A stretch of DNA of 64,000 nt, taken from Arctopsyche grandis. Its lineage: Eukaryota > Arthropoda > Insecta > Trichoptera > Hydropsychidae. Shown piece after piece: positions 48,649 to 60,174 of this stretch; within the stretch, counting starts at the first letter, position 1, and each line of letters begins with the position of its first letter. The notes under the pieces were generated by a model that was given only the letters and a program-made list of their open reading frames with translations, was not told the DNA's origin and made no database searches. The stretch is taken from NCBI RefSeq assembly GCF_051622035.1, contig NC_135365.1:15480001-15544000 (forward strand), read 5' to 3'. The position numbers were made by a program, and so were the translations under genes.

Positions 48649-48797
48649 TTAAAGATAGGCGGTCCGTTTCTATTTGGACAAAAACATGGATTCACTATTG
48701 TCCCACAAAGCTAGAGAGCAAAAAAAAAGGTTGACAATAGAAATTGACAATGGTGAACCCATTTTTTTGTCCAAATAGAAACTGACCGCCTATCTCT
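48649..48797. mobile_element. 149-bp palindromic MITE
   Basis: Arms of about 50 bp (AGATAGGCGGTCCGTTTCTA and complement) enclose a short spacer. Flanks AGTTATGG (48641-48648) and AGTTATGA (48798-48805) look like an 8-bp target duplication with one change. Non-coding; the RNA could fold into a long hairpin. Confidence 0.75.
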
Positions 48798-48805
48798 AGT
48801 TATGA

Positions 48806-49440
48806 TAGTGTACTATGTACATATGTATGTAGATAAATATGGACGGTCAGTTATCCGCTTATTGTTTTAAGTATTTTTGACAGACAGACAATGGTCAAGC
48901 AGTCTGTTACCGACAATACAACTCACTGATCATCTATTTGCTGACGAAATCAAACGAATTTACTGACCGAATAAATACACTAATTAATATGTTGGTCCAA
49001 TTGAATCCAATTTGAATTATTTCATTGTTAGTACATATTTAGAACGAGTTTAAGATTATTATTTTGCGTTATTTAGTTAAAAAGTTTCCAAAAAAAAAAA
49101 ATCACAGATCGACATAAGGCATACAGAAATTTTATATCGGATTAGAATATTAAAATATATATAATAAATACAAACTATGTCAGCATGGTCGGCAATCAAG
49201 GACACGTATGTATTATAGATATACAAATATTGACTTTGATAGTTGGAAGGCTGAATGGTGTCGAATTCCAATGTCACGCATTTCACGTTGTAGGGGTAGA
49301 AATAGAAGTTTTAACCATACATACATATGTAGGTCGATCAATTTTATGGGTGACGGTCACTTTTGATCGCCGTCGAATGCGTTTGAATTATTCAAAAGTG
49401 TCGGGTATTTTTAGGCCGTGTTTGGTCGTTCGACTGTTAA
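48806..49440. other. non-coding region
   Basis: AT-rich, with unrelated short frames on both strands. Nothing supported. Confidence 0.4.
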
Positions 49441-49610
49441 GAGTCACGAGACCCAATTGATAAGAGAACCGAGGACGGTAGTTGCACGAAGTAAATAGTC
49501 TTTCCTGAGAGCGCGACTCGTCGCCTTCTTCACGTGGAGATTTTCCACATCACCAGCCAGACTATCACAACCATCGTCGATCCTCGAATAAGGTGAGCAA
49601 TAAATATCCT
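49441..49610 (+). promoter_or_regulatory. candidate promoter / 5'UTR exon of the V-ATPase subunit a gene
   Basis: A GC-balanced stretch in AT-rich DNA contains an E-box CACGTG (49531-49536) and ends in a strong donor-like AATAAG|GTGAGC at 49592/49593. The V-ATPase ATG exon begins behind an acceptor at 52457-52458, so an upstream untranslated exon is required; this is the nearest plausible candidate I see. Further CACGTG sites lie at 49893 and 51750. Inference only. Confidence 0.25.
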
Positions 49611-50525
49611 TGCGGACCCGTTCCGACGGGAAAGTTGGGTCTTTTCGCGATGCTTTCGCGTATGGAAATCGGTTGGTTGCGAAACGAGTTCCCAAGTTTG
49701 CGGCCTCGCTTACCGATCATTTTCCGAGAAGGTGATTCGAGTTTTCGTGCAATTTGTGCAATTCTTTTTTTTTAATTTTTTTTTGAGGTCATTTTGGCGA
49801 GAGTTAACGCATCTATGCATGTAGCATATGCTCACGAATGTATGTATATGTATATATAATAATAATTCGAATTAGGCCTCACCATGTGTAGTCACGTGCA
49901 AACTTGCGGTTTTGTGGAAGTAGATTTTATGCATATGTATGTACATGTATGTATAGCCAATTAAACCGCGTGAAAATTTTGCTGACATTTGTGGTTTATA
50001 ATATGGGAAATTTTTTGTAAAAACGCAAATATTTAAAATATAATATGTGTGCATAGATGAAATTACATCAGTGAAGAATAATAAAAATTAAAAACTGTTG
50101 CATAATTATGCGAAGAATTTTCTGCACTTTTTTTTGTTTTGAATAATTTAAATTTCATTTATTGCTAAAATAACAAATTGAAATAAAAAATATCATTCAT
50201 TCTTTAATTACCATAATTATTAACTAGCTGGCGTAGTCCAAGTAATGAACACCGGGTGTATCTAATGTATCTGAACGGGAGTTTATATATATGTACATAC
50301 ATATGCATTTAATACTTTTAATTAATATACGAAAAATATTTTTATCATTCATAGATTTTTTTACTAATAACACACCTAAAAATATTTAAAAAACGTTTGA
50401 AAATCAATTCATATATTTTTTTTAATAGCTAATGTTGACCTCGTAAAATAAGTATTTCATGGTGTTATAAACATTTTTTTTATATTTATTTATTTTACGT
50501 ACATATGTACATATGTATATTTATA
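49611..50525. other. non-coding region
   Basis: Probably within the first intron of the V-ATPase gene. AT-rich, with GTCACGTGCA at 49891-49900. No gene. Confidence 0.35.
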
Positions 50526-50935
50526 TACCAGGAAAGTCTAACAGGTAGACCTCAATGCGCTTTCCTGACCGATTAAAAACATCGATATACAATTTTTCGA
50601 ATAATTTTAACGAAGCATCATACAGACATCTATGGATAATTTTTGATAAACTTACATTTTCGGTGCATTTTTTCCATATAAATCGTCAAATTTCGAGATG
50701 TTGAAAAATTCAAAATTTGTGAGACATTTATGGATAAATTTGCAGCATTTTTATACGAATCAGTGAAATTCCGTGAAAGGTTGCCAATTTGTTGGAACCG
50801 TTTCAATGTAAATTAGATCAATTGGCAAACTCTGATAGGAAACGATCGGCCTGGAGTCACAAACGAAGGTCTGGCCAGCAGCAACCAGTGGTACTCGAAC
50901 CCGTGACCACTATGTTCGCTGCTGCTTATATGTTT
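50526..50935 (-). mobile_element. tRNA-derived SINE, full-length copy
   Basis: Minus strand. The tail complement ACCAGGAAAGTCTAACAGGT is at 50527, the body complement GGCAAACTCTGATAGGAAAC is near 50823, and the head is at the right with box-B complement CTCGAACCCGTGACC near 50894. Same family as 39415 and 45028. Confidence 0.72.
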
Positions 50936-51450
50936 TTTATCCCCAATACCAAAAAGACAAGGAATTTATAAATTCGGGGAGTCGGTCAAACGCGAATCGA
51001 TCGAACCGGGCGCACCGCTGATGAACGCTAAGGCCAAATATATAGTTTTAAATATGAACGAGTATATAAAATATTCATATGAACACATATGTATGTAGTA
51101 TATAAGACGAGACATTGAAAAAAAACCACAACATTGGACATGTATACTACTACTCTTAACTTTGGCTCATTATCACGCTTTTCATATTTCGTATTATCTT
51201 TTAGGTGTCATATTCGATTGGTATGCGTGTATACTTTATTGTATGTGGCCAAGAAAATGTGCATTTAACAAGGCGTAGATTAGATAAAGAATTTGTGAGC
51301 ACGTTCAAATTTTACTTAGATTAAATTAAATCAAGTGAAAGTTAGATATTTTTTTTATTTACTGTACATTATTTTCTACCATAGGTGCCATGAAAGGTTG
51401 TCCTAAGGCGACACCTATAGTCAAACTATTGTGACGAAAATACTTGATTT

Positions 51451-51494
51451 AGTCAGATTTAGAAACTAATATGAATTAGTTTCTAAATCTGACT
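51451..51494. repeat. perfect 20-bp hairpin with 4-nt loop
   Basis: AGTCAGATTTAGAAACTAAT, loop ATGA, then the exact complement. A second, shorter inverted pair (ATAGGTG ... CACCTAT) lies just upstream at about 51382-51419. This may be the remnant of a palindromic MITE. The loop is too short for a typical pre-miRNA. Confidence 0.8.
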
Positions 51495-52458
51495 GAAAAT
51501 ATGTAAATGTATGTATATAGTTGAGAACTCTGCTTTGATAATAAATATGCATAGTTGTAGATAATAAACCTCATTGTTCAATAAACAGAACTGTATTTGT
51601 GAAACCATCAACATTGACAGCTGCTCTAATCAAATGTGTGCATCGTATGTATTTGCTTTCGCATTCGGTTGATCTGATAAAATAAGATAATCTATTTTGC
51701 AGTGACGCACATGATATTGTTAAATAAATTCTATGAAAATGTTCATTGTCACGTGAATTCCTGAATTGTTTCAACGTTACATGTAAAGTAACGTGACCAT
51801 TCGTATTGATTTTACCAGGATAGTACTGGTTTTTTGGGTATCTGTCCTGGTATGTCGTGAGATAAAACCAGAACACTTTTTTATGTAATAGAATTTTTTC
51901 ATCTAATACATAGATGGATAAATATACAAATTCTTCGGTGAAAATGATGTCTTCTACAAAAATATTGGCAAATTGGTCAAATGTTGTTTCCATTTATTGG
52001 GAACGAATGCACCAGGCGAAGGATTTCTTACATTTACAGTCGAGTGATAAAACGAAATTGAATGTTTAAACCTTAAAATGTTTGCTAATAACTTAGTATA
52101 ATATTAACCAGTGTTGTGTATAATTTTATAAGACAATTCATGAAAATGAATTCATTTTTTCATAAATGTGCGTCTATGATTCTTTAATTTTCGTTTTAAA
52201 TAATTAAAGTTTATAGAAATATGTTTTTGGAAAAAAATGTCCTGGTTTTGAATTTGTAAAAAATGGTCACCTTAACGTAAAGAGACTTTGCGTCTCGGGT
52301 GCTCGTGGATCAATTTAAGATGAAGTAATGACTCAAGCTGCTTGTCTTGTAAATATCTAGTCATCAAATTGGCTAGATTGATAATAAGCAACTTATGCAT
52401 GTCCATTCGCCGAGCACACTAAGTCGACCGATGTTTGAATTTATTTTTTTTATTTCAG
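51495..52458. other. non-coding region upstream of the V-ATPase ATG exon
   Basis: Probably intronic. Contains GTCACGTGA at 51748-51756. A 140-codon minus-strand frame at 51571-51993 has no recognised domain and no splice or composition support. Confidence 0.4.
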
Positions 52459-52496
52459 ATTTCGTTTCTCAAATCGCAGACGATTGACCCTTAATC

Positions 52497-53151
52497 ATGG
52501 GGTCGATGTTCAGAAGCGAGGAGATGGCCCTGTGCCAGCTCTTCATACAGCCTGAAGCGGCGTATACGTCCGTTTCGGAGCTCGGAGAGAACGGCACCGT
52601 TCAATTTAGAGACGTATGGATCTAAGTGTTCTTTATTTTTAAATATATAGGTTTGTGCATAGATTTTAGTTTCGGTTTTTGTATTTTACAGTTGAACCCT
52701 GAAGTGAATGCATTTCAAAGGAAGTTTGTGAATGAAGTTCGTCGGTGCGATGAAATGGAACGTAAGCTGCGTTACATCGAAGCTGAGGTGAACAAAGATA
52801 GTGTCACTATACCCGACGTTAGGGAAGCCCCACGAGCTCCGAATCCAAGGGAAATCATTGATTTGGAAGTAAATATTGTTTTTTGTTACGTTTGAGTGGA
52901 AGGTTTCATTATACATATGTAGAACTAATGTCTGAGTATTTAAGCATGTGTCTACTAATTTTTAGGCTCATTTAGAAAAGACAGAAAATGAAATTCTTGA
53001 GCTGTCACATAATGCTGTTAACTTGAAATCTAATTTCTTAGAATTAACAGAGTTGAAGCATGTGTTAGAGAAAACCCAAGTGTTTTTTACTGAACAAGAA
53101 GAAGCCAACGGAATGGATTCACTTACAAGGTAATATTTTTGATGAGTTGTA

Positions 53152-53211
<60 letters not shown>

Positions 53212-56200
53212 AATAGATAAGACGTAAATTATTTATGGATTTGATATGTTTTCATTGAAATTTTAGAGCGTTGATACCTGAAGATGCTCAGCAGACCGGT
53301 GCGATCAGGGGAAGGTTGGGTTTTGTCGCCGGAGTTATACAACGAGAGAGGGTTCCGGCATTCGAGAGAATGTTGTGGCGTATATCACGAGGAAATGTCT
53401 TCTTGAGACAGACCGAGCTTGAGAAGCCACTCGAAGATCCGACAACTGTAATAACAAAGTTTGATTAATATGAAAAAATTATATTTTTATTTTACATATA
53501 TACATATGTATATTAACCTTTTGGTTTTAGGGCAATCAAATTAACAAAACAGTTTTTGTTGCATTCTTCCAAGGAGAACAGTTGAAATCACGCATAAAGA
53601 AGGTGTGCACAGGCTTCCATGCCTCCTTGTATCCGTGCCCGAATTCGCACAATGAACGTCAAGAAATGGTGAAAGGAGTGCGCACTAGATTGGAAGATCT
53701 CAATTTGGTAAAAAAATAAACATATGTTATACTTATATATAAATATAGTCAACTCACTACGGGCCGTAAACTCATATGCTGTGTTTTAATAAAATTTAAT
53801 TCAAAGGCCGTCAACACAGCGTGTGTGTTTATAAATCCTCCAAACTTCATACAAAAAAGTATTATTTATAAAATTTTATTTTTAACTTCCCTTCATAGAT
53901 ATCATATCAGCGTATCTTTATCCAAAATATCGATAAGTCAATTTATAAAACATATATTTCAATGGTTTAAAGGTTGACATTTTTTCTAATATCGATAATA
54001 TTCCAAAATAATAATATTCAGAAAAGATTTAAAATCCCCAGGTATTGAAATTCACTGGTTTTTTCTCGTGTAGTATATATATATATTTCCAAAATTAAAG
54101 CTTTCATTCGAATGAATAACATGATGATCTATAAACTTAAAAAACTTTTGTCAGGCGACGACTCACTGATGCTACATTCCTTTAAGCTCCTAAATGGTTT
54201 CCTTGATTGTCCCAATTTACTGAATAAGGTTGGTTTCAGGATCCCAGTTAGGTATTCTAGACACGTTGCACTCTTTTCACTTAATCCTTTCAAAACCAAT
54301 TCCCTAAAATAATCCTATCTACAGCGTGTTTATCGTATATTTAACGGGCAGCTGAATGACGTTGATCTATTCTGTATTTCCTTGCACTGTTCTATTTAGT
54401 CTTGTTTTAGTTTTTATTATTTTTTTTTTCATTTGTTTGTCTCTATGTACCATTGTATGTAATTTGTAGAAATCTATAATTGGACTCAGATGTTATTTTG
54501 TTACATTTATAATTTATTTTTATGCATTTCTACATCTTTAATAGATCTATCTACACATAAATAAATAAGATAGATATCGTATATTACATGAAAATATGTA
54601 TATTAAAATGTATATAAATTTTGTACAAAATTGAATACAACAATCACCGCCGTTTGAGATATACTGATCTAATAATTCAACTGAAGATAACTGCAAAGAA
54701 GCTGTATCCCAGTTTTTAATTTAATTGATGAAAAGGTTTAGGGAATACGTTTAATTTACAAAACCTATTATTTTTACCGTTACTTTGCGAAAAATACGCA
54801 GACTCTCATAGAAAGTTTTCGGAAAATCGGTCCGTAATGAGTTAAATAAAAAATTTTATCTTTATTTTAATTTTTGTATGGGAACACTACTATGTAAGGT
54901 TACACATTGTGTTCTAATCATATATATTCTTTTAAGGTTTTGAATCAAACTCAAGATCATCGCCAACGTGTTTTAGTTAGTGTTGCTAAGGAGCTCACCA
55001 GTTGGACTATAATGGTTCGCAAAATGAAGGCAATCTATCACACTCTTAATCTTTTTAACATGGATGTTACTAAAAAGTGCCTCATCGGAGAATGCTGGGT
55101 TCCGGTCGCCGATTTGACTTCTGTGCAAAAGGCTCTCGCTGATGGATCAGTAAAAAAATATTAATGCTAATCTGAATAACGACAGATTCTATTAAAAATT
55201 CTTTTGATTTAGTAAATTTTTGAATTTTTAGAATGCTTGTGGAAGTTCCATTCCATCATTTTTGAATCGCATTGAAACAGGCGAAAATCCACCAACGTTT
55301 AATCGAACCAATAAATTTACTCAAGGATTCCAAAACTTGATTGATGCCTATGGTGTGGCCAGTTACCGCGAAGCAAATCCAGGTATGTAGTGACTTTGTA
55401 TATATGGTTTTAAGAATATTTGAGGTTTTTTTAATTGTATTATTAACCCCTAGATGTTCTAAAACTGTGTTTTATTTTTGTATTATATGTACATATATTT
55501 TTTTTATGTTTCAGCTCTGTACACAATAATCACATTCCCGTTCTTATTCAGTATTATGTTCGGCGATTTCGGTCACGGTTTGATCATGTTATCTTTTGCT
55601 GCTTACATGTGCATTTTTGAGAAGAAACTTTCCGCATTGAAGAGTAACAACGAAATATGGAACATCTTTTTCTCTGGACGATACATAATCTTGCTTATGG
55701 GAATTTTCTCTTTGTATACTGGTCTCATTTATAATGATGTTTTTTCGAAATCTGTAAATATATTCGGTTCGAGTTGGAGGGCAAATTACGACAATGATAC
55801 TATGATGCACCACAAAGATTTACAACTCGGTCCAAACACAACATATTTGAATTATCCGTACCCACTCGGTATGGATCCTGTTTGGCAGGTAAAGTATCTT
55901 CTACTTTATGTACATATATATAGTGTGTGTATATACATATATATTTATTTTGATTGTTTATATATAAAATGAATTGTTTTGAATTTTAATGTTGTAGCTT
56001 GCTGAAAACAAAATTATATTTTTAAATTCATATAAAATGAAATTGTCCATCATTATCGGTGTTATTCACATGATATTTGGTGTCTGTATGAGTACAGTAA
56101 ATTACAAGTAAGCTATATCAATTGTATAAATATTGTTTCATGTATACTTTTACATATGCGGCTAATTTAGCAATAAGTATAATTTTTTTTTAATCATAAC

Positions 56201-57403
56201 TATGTTTTATTTATAGTTTCTTCAAACACCGATCATCAATATTAGTTGAATTTTTGCCACAAGTATTGTTCTTGGTGTTGCTTTTCTTTTATATGGTCGT
56301 CATGATATTTATCAAATGGTTTATGTACAGTGATTTCGCCGACGAAAAAGGTAAACAGTGAAACTATCATATTGATAAAAAAAATAGCACAAGTTATACT
56401 AAATGTATTCGAATTATTTTTTCAGACATTTACTTAAAACCTGGTTGTGCACCTTCTGTACTTATTTTGTTCATTAATATGATGCTTCTGGGAAAGACTA
56501 CAGTAAAAGATCCAAACTGTAAACCTTACATGTTTGATGGTCAATATGATATGCAATTTTATTTTGTTATATTTGCGGTGATATGCATTCCCGTTATGTT
56601 GTTTGGTAAACCGCTCATCATCAAGTTTTCAAGTAAAAACAAGAAGCACGAGGTAATTTTTGAATCATAATGAATAAGTATTATAATATAAATACATATG
56701 TTCAAAGATCGCTTTGAATATCGCAAAATTATTTTATAATTAAGCAGACTTCAAATGGAGATGTGAATCAAGGCTTGGAGATGACCCCAGAGGCAATTGA
56801 AGCAGCGAAACCTTCAGCCTCGGATGGTGAACATCATGAAGAAGAAGAAGCGTTTTCTGAAATTATGATTCATCAGGCAATTCATACTATAGAATACGTG
56901 TTGAGTACTATATCACACACAGCTTCATATTTACGATTGTGGGCTTTGTCACTGGCTCATGCCCGTGAGTATACGTTGTTTAGAATGTTATGAATTAATT
57001 CATACGTAAGTCATTTAGAATCGTTTTAAAGTTTTATTGTTGTTTTTTTTTAGAACTTTCTGAAGTACTGTGGAACATGGTACTGAAATTTGGTTTGACT
57101 AGTAAGGGATATGAAGGAGGATTCTTCCTGTTCCTGGCATTCGGTGGTTGGGCTGTCGGAACTTTGGCCATTTTGGTGATGATGGAAGGACTTTCAGCGT
57201 TTTTACACACACTTCGTTTGCATTGGTAATGTTTTTTTAAATTTGTCTTGTTGTGTTATTTTAAAATTCAACGTTTTACTAAATGTGGTGAATTTTTCAG
57301 GGTGGAGTTTATGAGTAAATTTTACTCAGGTCTTGGCTATCCATTCCAGCCATTCTGTTTTAAAACTATCTTGGAAAGCGAAGATGCACCGTCAGAAGAT
57401 TAA
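52497..57403 (+). CDS. Vha100: V-type proton ATPase subunit a (Vo, 100-116 kDa), 838 aa
   Basis: Fourteen coding exons: 52497-52613, 52692-52868, 52966-53129, 53267-53447, 53531-53707, 54937-55149, 55232-55382, 55515-55888, 55998-56107, 56217-56350, 56426-56652, 56748-56964, 57054-57225 and 57301-57403. All have GT-AG borders and phases agree. Subunit a of the membrane Vo sector forms the proton half-channels beside the c-ring and holds the stator. The N-terminal cytosolic half (1 to about 390) opens with [13 protein letters not shown] and includes [20 protein letters not shown]. The membrane half starts at [22 protein letters not shown] (exon 8). The essential channel arginine is Arg738 in [20 protein letters not shown], and the second conserved arginine is Arg802 in HTLRLHW. 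Length matches the family (about 830-860). An acceptor at 52457-52458, 38 bp before the ATG, implies an upstream UTR exon. Insects have several paralogues; which one this is cannot be told here. AATAAA-type signal near 57509. Confidence 0.96.
53152..53207. repeat. (TA)n in a V-ATPase intron
   Basis: About 55 bp of TA dinucleotides 22 bp after the exon 3 donor. Confidence 0.95.
54099..54570 (+). mobile_element. 5'-truncated CR1-like retroposon in V-ATPase intron 5
   Basis: A frame at 54112-54312 encodes [20 protein letters not shown] and [20 protein letters not shown], typical of a CR1-type ORF2 C-terminus. A T-rich 3'UTR and an ACATAAATAAATAAG tail follow. It lies in the sense orientation and accounts for much of the unusually long 1.2-kb intron. 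Confidence 0.7.
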
Positions 57404-58884
57404 ATTTTTCATGTTTTATAATATACAATTACTGTTTTGTTTAATTTTAATTTATTAACAACGATGTCGTCAGAATCGTAAAGTATATTGTTTCAGTATT
57501 ATATTGTTAATAAAAAATAATATAGTTTATAGTCTTTTGAATGAACGATCAAAAACAATTCTGTTTTCAATTTTCGATAATATTTTTTGTGTCATTGTTT
57601 TAACAACATACAAGTCGATTGAAATAAATGTTATTTCTTTTTCATCCAAAACTTGTTTTATATTATAGAAAAATGCTAATTAACTCATTAAAAAATATAG
57701 CTTGTTAATAAATTATTTCATTTTATATACATTTGTATATGTGAAGTTTTAGTAAAATAAAATCATAAATATTAACACATTTTGTTCAAATTCTAAATAA
57801 AACACGCGTTTGTTAATTGAAAACTACGCTTTATTTATTTTATGATTATTAATTAGAAAATAAAAGTTCGCATTATTATTTATGTTTTTCATTTTACAAT
57901 AAAAATATTTTTGTAAAATTTAAATTTACTCCAGTCTGCAGTTTATTATTGATTAATACAAAGGTTTGATAAGTAATATAAAATATTACAAACCTACTAC
58001 ATAATAAATTATTGTTTTATAAATAATCGCACCAATATATTTCTTACTAAATTTTTTTTATGAAATCTACAAATTGCTAAGATTTACCTCGTTTCTATTC
58101 CCTAATGCAAGTGAACGCTGCAGTTTTTAAATGTTTTCATTCCATTCCAACATTTCTCCTTTCTAAATATTTTGGATGGTTCCCAAAAAAAAACACACAC
58201 ACATTAAATTACAGTTTCATGAAAGATACAGAGCTGTAGCTAGGGTAGTTTTACGCCCGGCGGCAAACATGCTACTAGCGCCCCTAACCCCCTATTCTTT
58301 ATTTATCTATTTTTTTTATTCATAATTTTCAAAGTTTCGAAGTTTAAGTAAAATATCAATATTAACGTTTTCTTATATAATACGAGCCACAAATACATTC
58401 AAATTCAAAACAATAAATTCAATTTTAAGGAGAATATTTTCATTTTCATTAATACAAGGTAAAGCGAATGACGCCCCTTTTAGTTGCGCTCGTTTGCAAC
58501 AATGCTTATTTAAAAAATAAGCATTGTTTAATGAATTAATTATTATTATCATTACTATATTTACTTTATTTTTTTAATATTATCTACCTATATATACATA
58601 TGTATATGTATTTATTTGACGATAGAGATTGCACTATTCTTCCTATCATTTGGAATAACATTTATTATTATTGATAGTAAAATTTCGAATAATGATCATT
58701 TTAAAAATCCCTGATATTACCAATTTTTGCGCCCCCGTCAATCTTATTCCCCTGAGCTATCTGCCCCCCCCCCCACGCTTTGTCCTTGCATAGATACAAA
58801 ATGCACATGTACATATATATTATGTATTAGGATTAGGGGATCCGAATATTCGAATATTTTATTTATTTTATTTACATAAATATA
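57404..58884. other. 3' flank of the V-ATPase gene, non-coding
   Basis: AT-rich. 57962-58050 is the source-like copy of an 89-bp sequence found again at 59217-59305. 58235-58790 has transposon-like features (GAGCTGTAGCTAGGGTAG, GGCGCC runs and a C run near 58765) but no clear borders. Confidence 0.45.
57962..58050. repeat. 89-bp duplicated segment, copy 1
   Basis: Identical over 89 bp to 59217-59305, starting AGGTTTGATAAGTAATATAA and ending TTTCTTACTAA. The flanks differ on both sides. Confidence 0.92.
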
Positions 58885-59216
58885 TACCAGGAAAGCCTAA
58901 CAGGTAAACCCCAATGTGCCTTCCTAGTCAATTACAAAACATTGCAACATTTTTTATTACATAAATCGCTGAATTTCGAGTTGCCGAAGAACACGAAATT
59001 AAGTATTAATTAATTTATGAATTAATCCATAGAGACATCTATGGATTTAGACTTGTAGATAATTTTTTACATATGTACATAAATCAAATTCAGATATTGG
59101 TGACATAGTGGGTAGGAAGGTTTTTGCCAATTTGATGGAGGAACCGTTTCAACAATGAAATCAGATAAATTGGCAAACTATGATAGGAAACGATCGACTT
59201 GGAGGCACAAATATCC
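58885..59216 (-). mobile_element. SINE copy, left arm of an inverted pair
   Basis: Minus-strand SINE beginning at the tail complement ACCAGGAAAGCCTAACAGGT and running to GATAGGAAACGATCGACTTGG, where the tRNA-like head is cut off by the 89-bp filler. Confidence 0.65.
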
Positions 59217-59305
59217 AGGTTTGATAAGTAATATAAAATATTACAAACCTACTACATAATAAATTATTGTTTTATAAATAATCGCACCAATATATTTCTT
59301 ACTAA
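59217..59305. repeat. 89-bp duplicated segment, copy 2 (filler between SINEs)
   Basis: Exact copy of 57962-58050 placed at the junction between two inverted SINE fragments. Confidence 0.92.
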
Positions 59306-60090
59306 TGCTTACGATCGTTTCCTATCAGAGTTTGCCAATTTTCTCTGATTTCATTGTTGAAACGGTTCCCGATTAAAAATTGGCTGAAATCCTTCCTACC
59401 TACTATGTCACCACTATTTGAGTATGATTAATGTACAATAAAATGTATGTACAATTCATAGATGTCTCGTTAATTTGCGAGTTTTCAGTGTCTCGTAATT
59501 CAACGACATGTATAATAAAAATGCTGTATTGTTTGTAATTGGCCAGGAAGGCGCATTGGGGATTACCCAGAGAGATGTAATAAGTAAAGCCCGGACCCAG
59601 AGGGTGCCGCGTATTGTTCAAATGTTGTCAATGCATTGTTAAAGGTTTGCCGAACCTTTTTTACAAAGGATTTCCAACAATGAGCGGCACCTTGGCTATC
59701 CTAACTCTAGTAATAAGAATAGAGGAGCCCTTACGCATAAATAATTGTTGTCAATTTTACGCAGCACGTCTCTATAAATACGCTACATCGCAAGGAATAC
59801 AATCGGATCAATTTACTTATAAAAATGTATCCCATGTTGTTTATTGTTTGTTTTTGAATGTATTGTGCAATCTTTACCGATGCTTGCCCTTTTTGCGAGT
59901 AATATTAACAAACAGAGAAGTTTTTATCGGACATACGTCGAGCACCAAGCGTCAGATACGACTGATGCTAAAATTATTTAGGTTTGTCTATGGACAGAAT
60001 GTCACTTGACAACAATATAACACCTAAAGCCACTTCTATTAATATTACATTTCTCTGGGTTTACCTGTAAGGCTTTCCTGGTATAAAATG
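59306..60090 (+). mobile_element. SINE copy, right arm of the inverted pair, with nested TIR element
   Basis: Starts at ACGATCGTTTCCTATCAGAG (head missing). It runs to GGCCAGGAAGGCGCATTGGG, is interrupted by the element at 59566-60059 and resumes with TTTACCTGTAAGGCTTTCCT near 60060-60082. Confidence 0.65.
59566..60059. mobile_element. 494-bp TIR element nested in the SINE
   Basis: CCCAGAGAGATGTAATA at 59566 and the complement of CCCAGAGAAATGTAATA ending at 60059 form 17-bp TIRs with one mismatch. Flanks ATTA and TTTA may be an altered short duplication. The 131-codon frame inside is not recognisable as a transposase. A diverged inverted fragment lies at 26868-26962. Confidence 0.65.
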
Positions 60091-60174
60091 TTATATAAAA
60101 AAATGTATGCAGGTAATTAAGTTTTCAATGAAACAAATGGTGATATTGAATTAATATGATCATATACATATATA

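Noticed and set aside
51451-51494. Pre-miRNA call for the perfect hairpin
   Set aside because: The loop is only 4 nt and the stem is too short and perfect for a canonical animal pre-miRNA.
51571-51993. 140-codon minus-strand frame
   Set aside because: No recognised domain or supporting splice structure, and located in likely intronic DNA; chance frame.
59614-60009. 131-codon frame with CCQC-like cysteines
   Set aside because: Lies wholly within a TIR element nested in a SINE. No transposase or host domain is recognisable.
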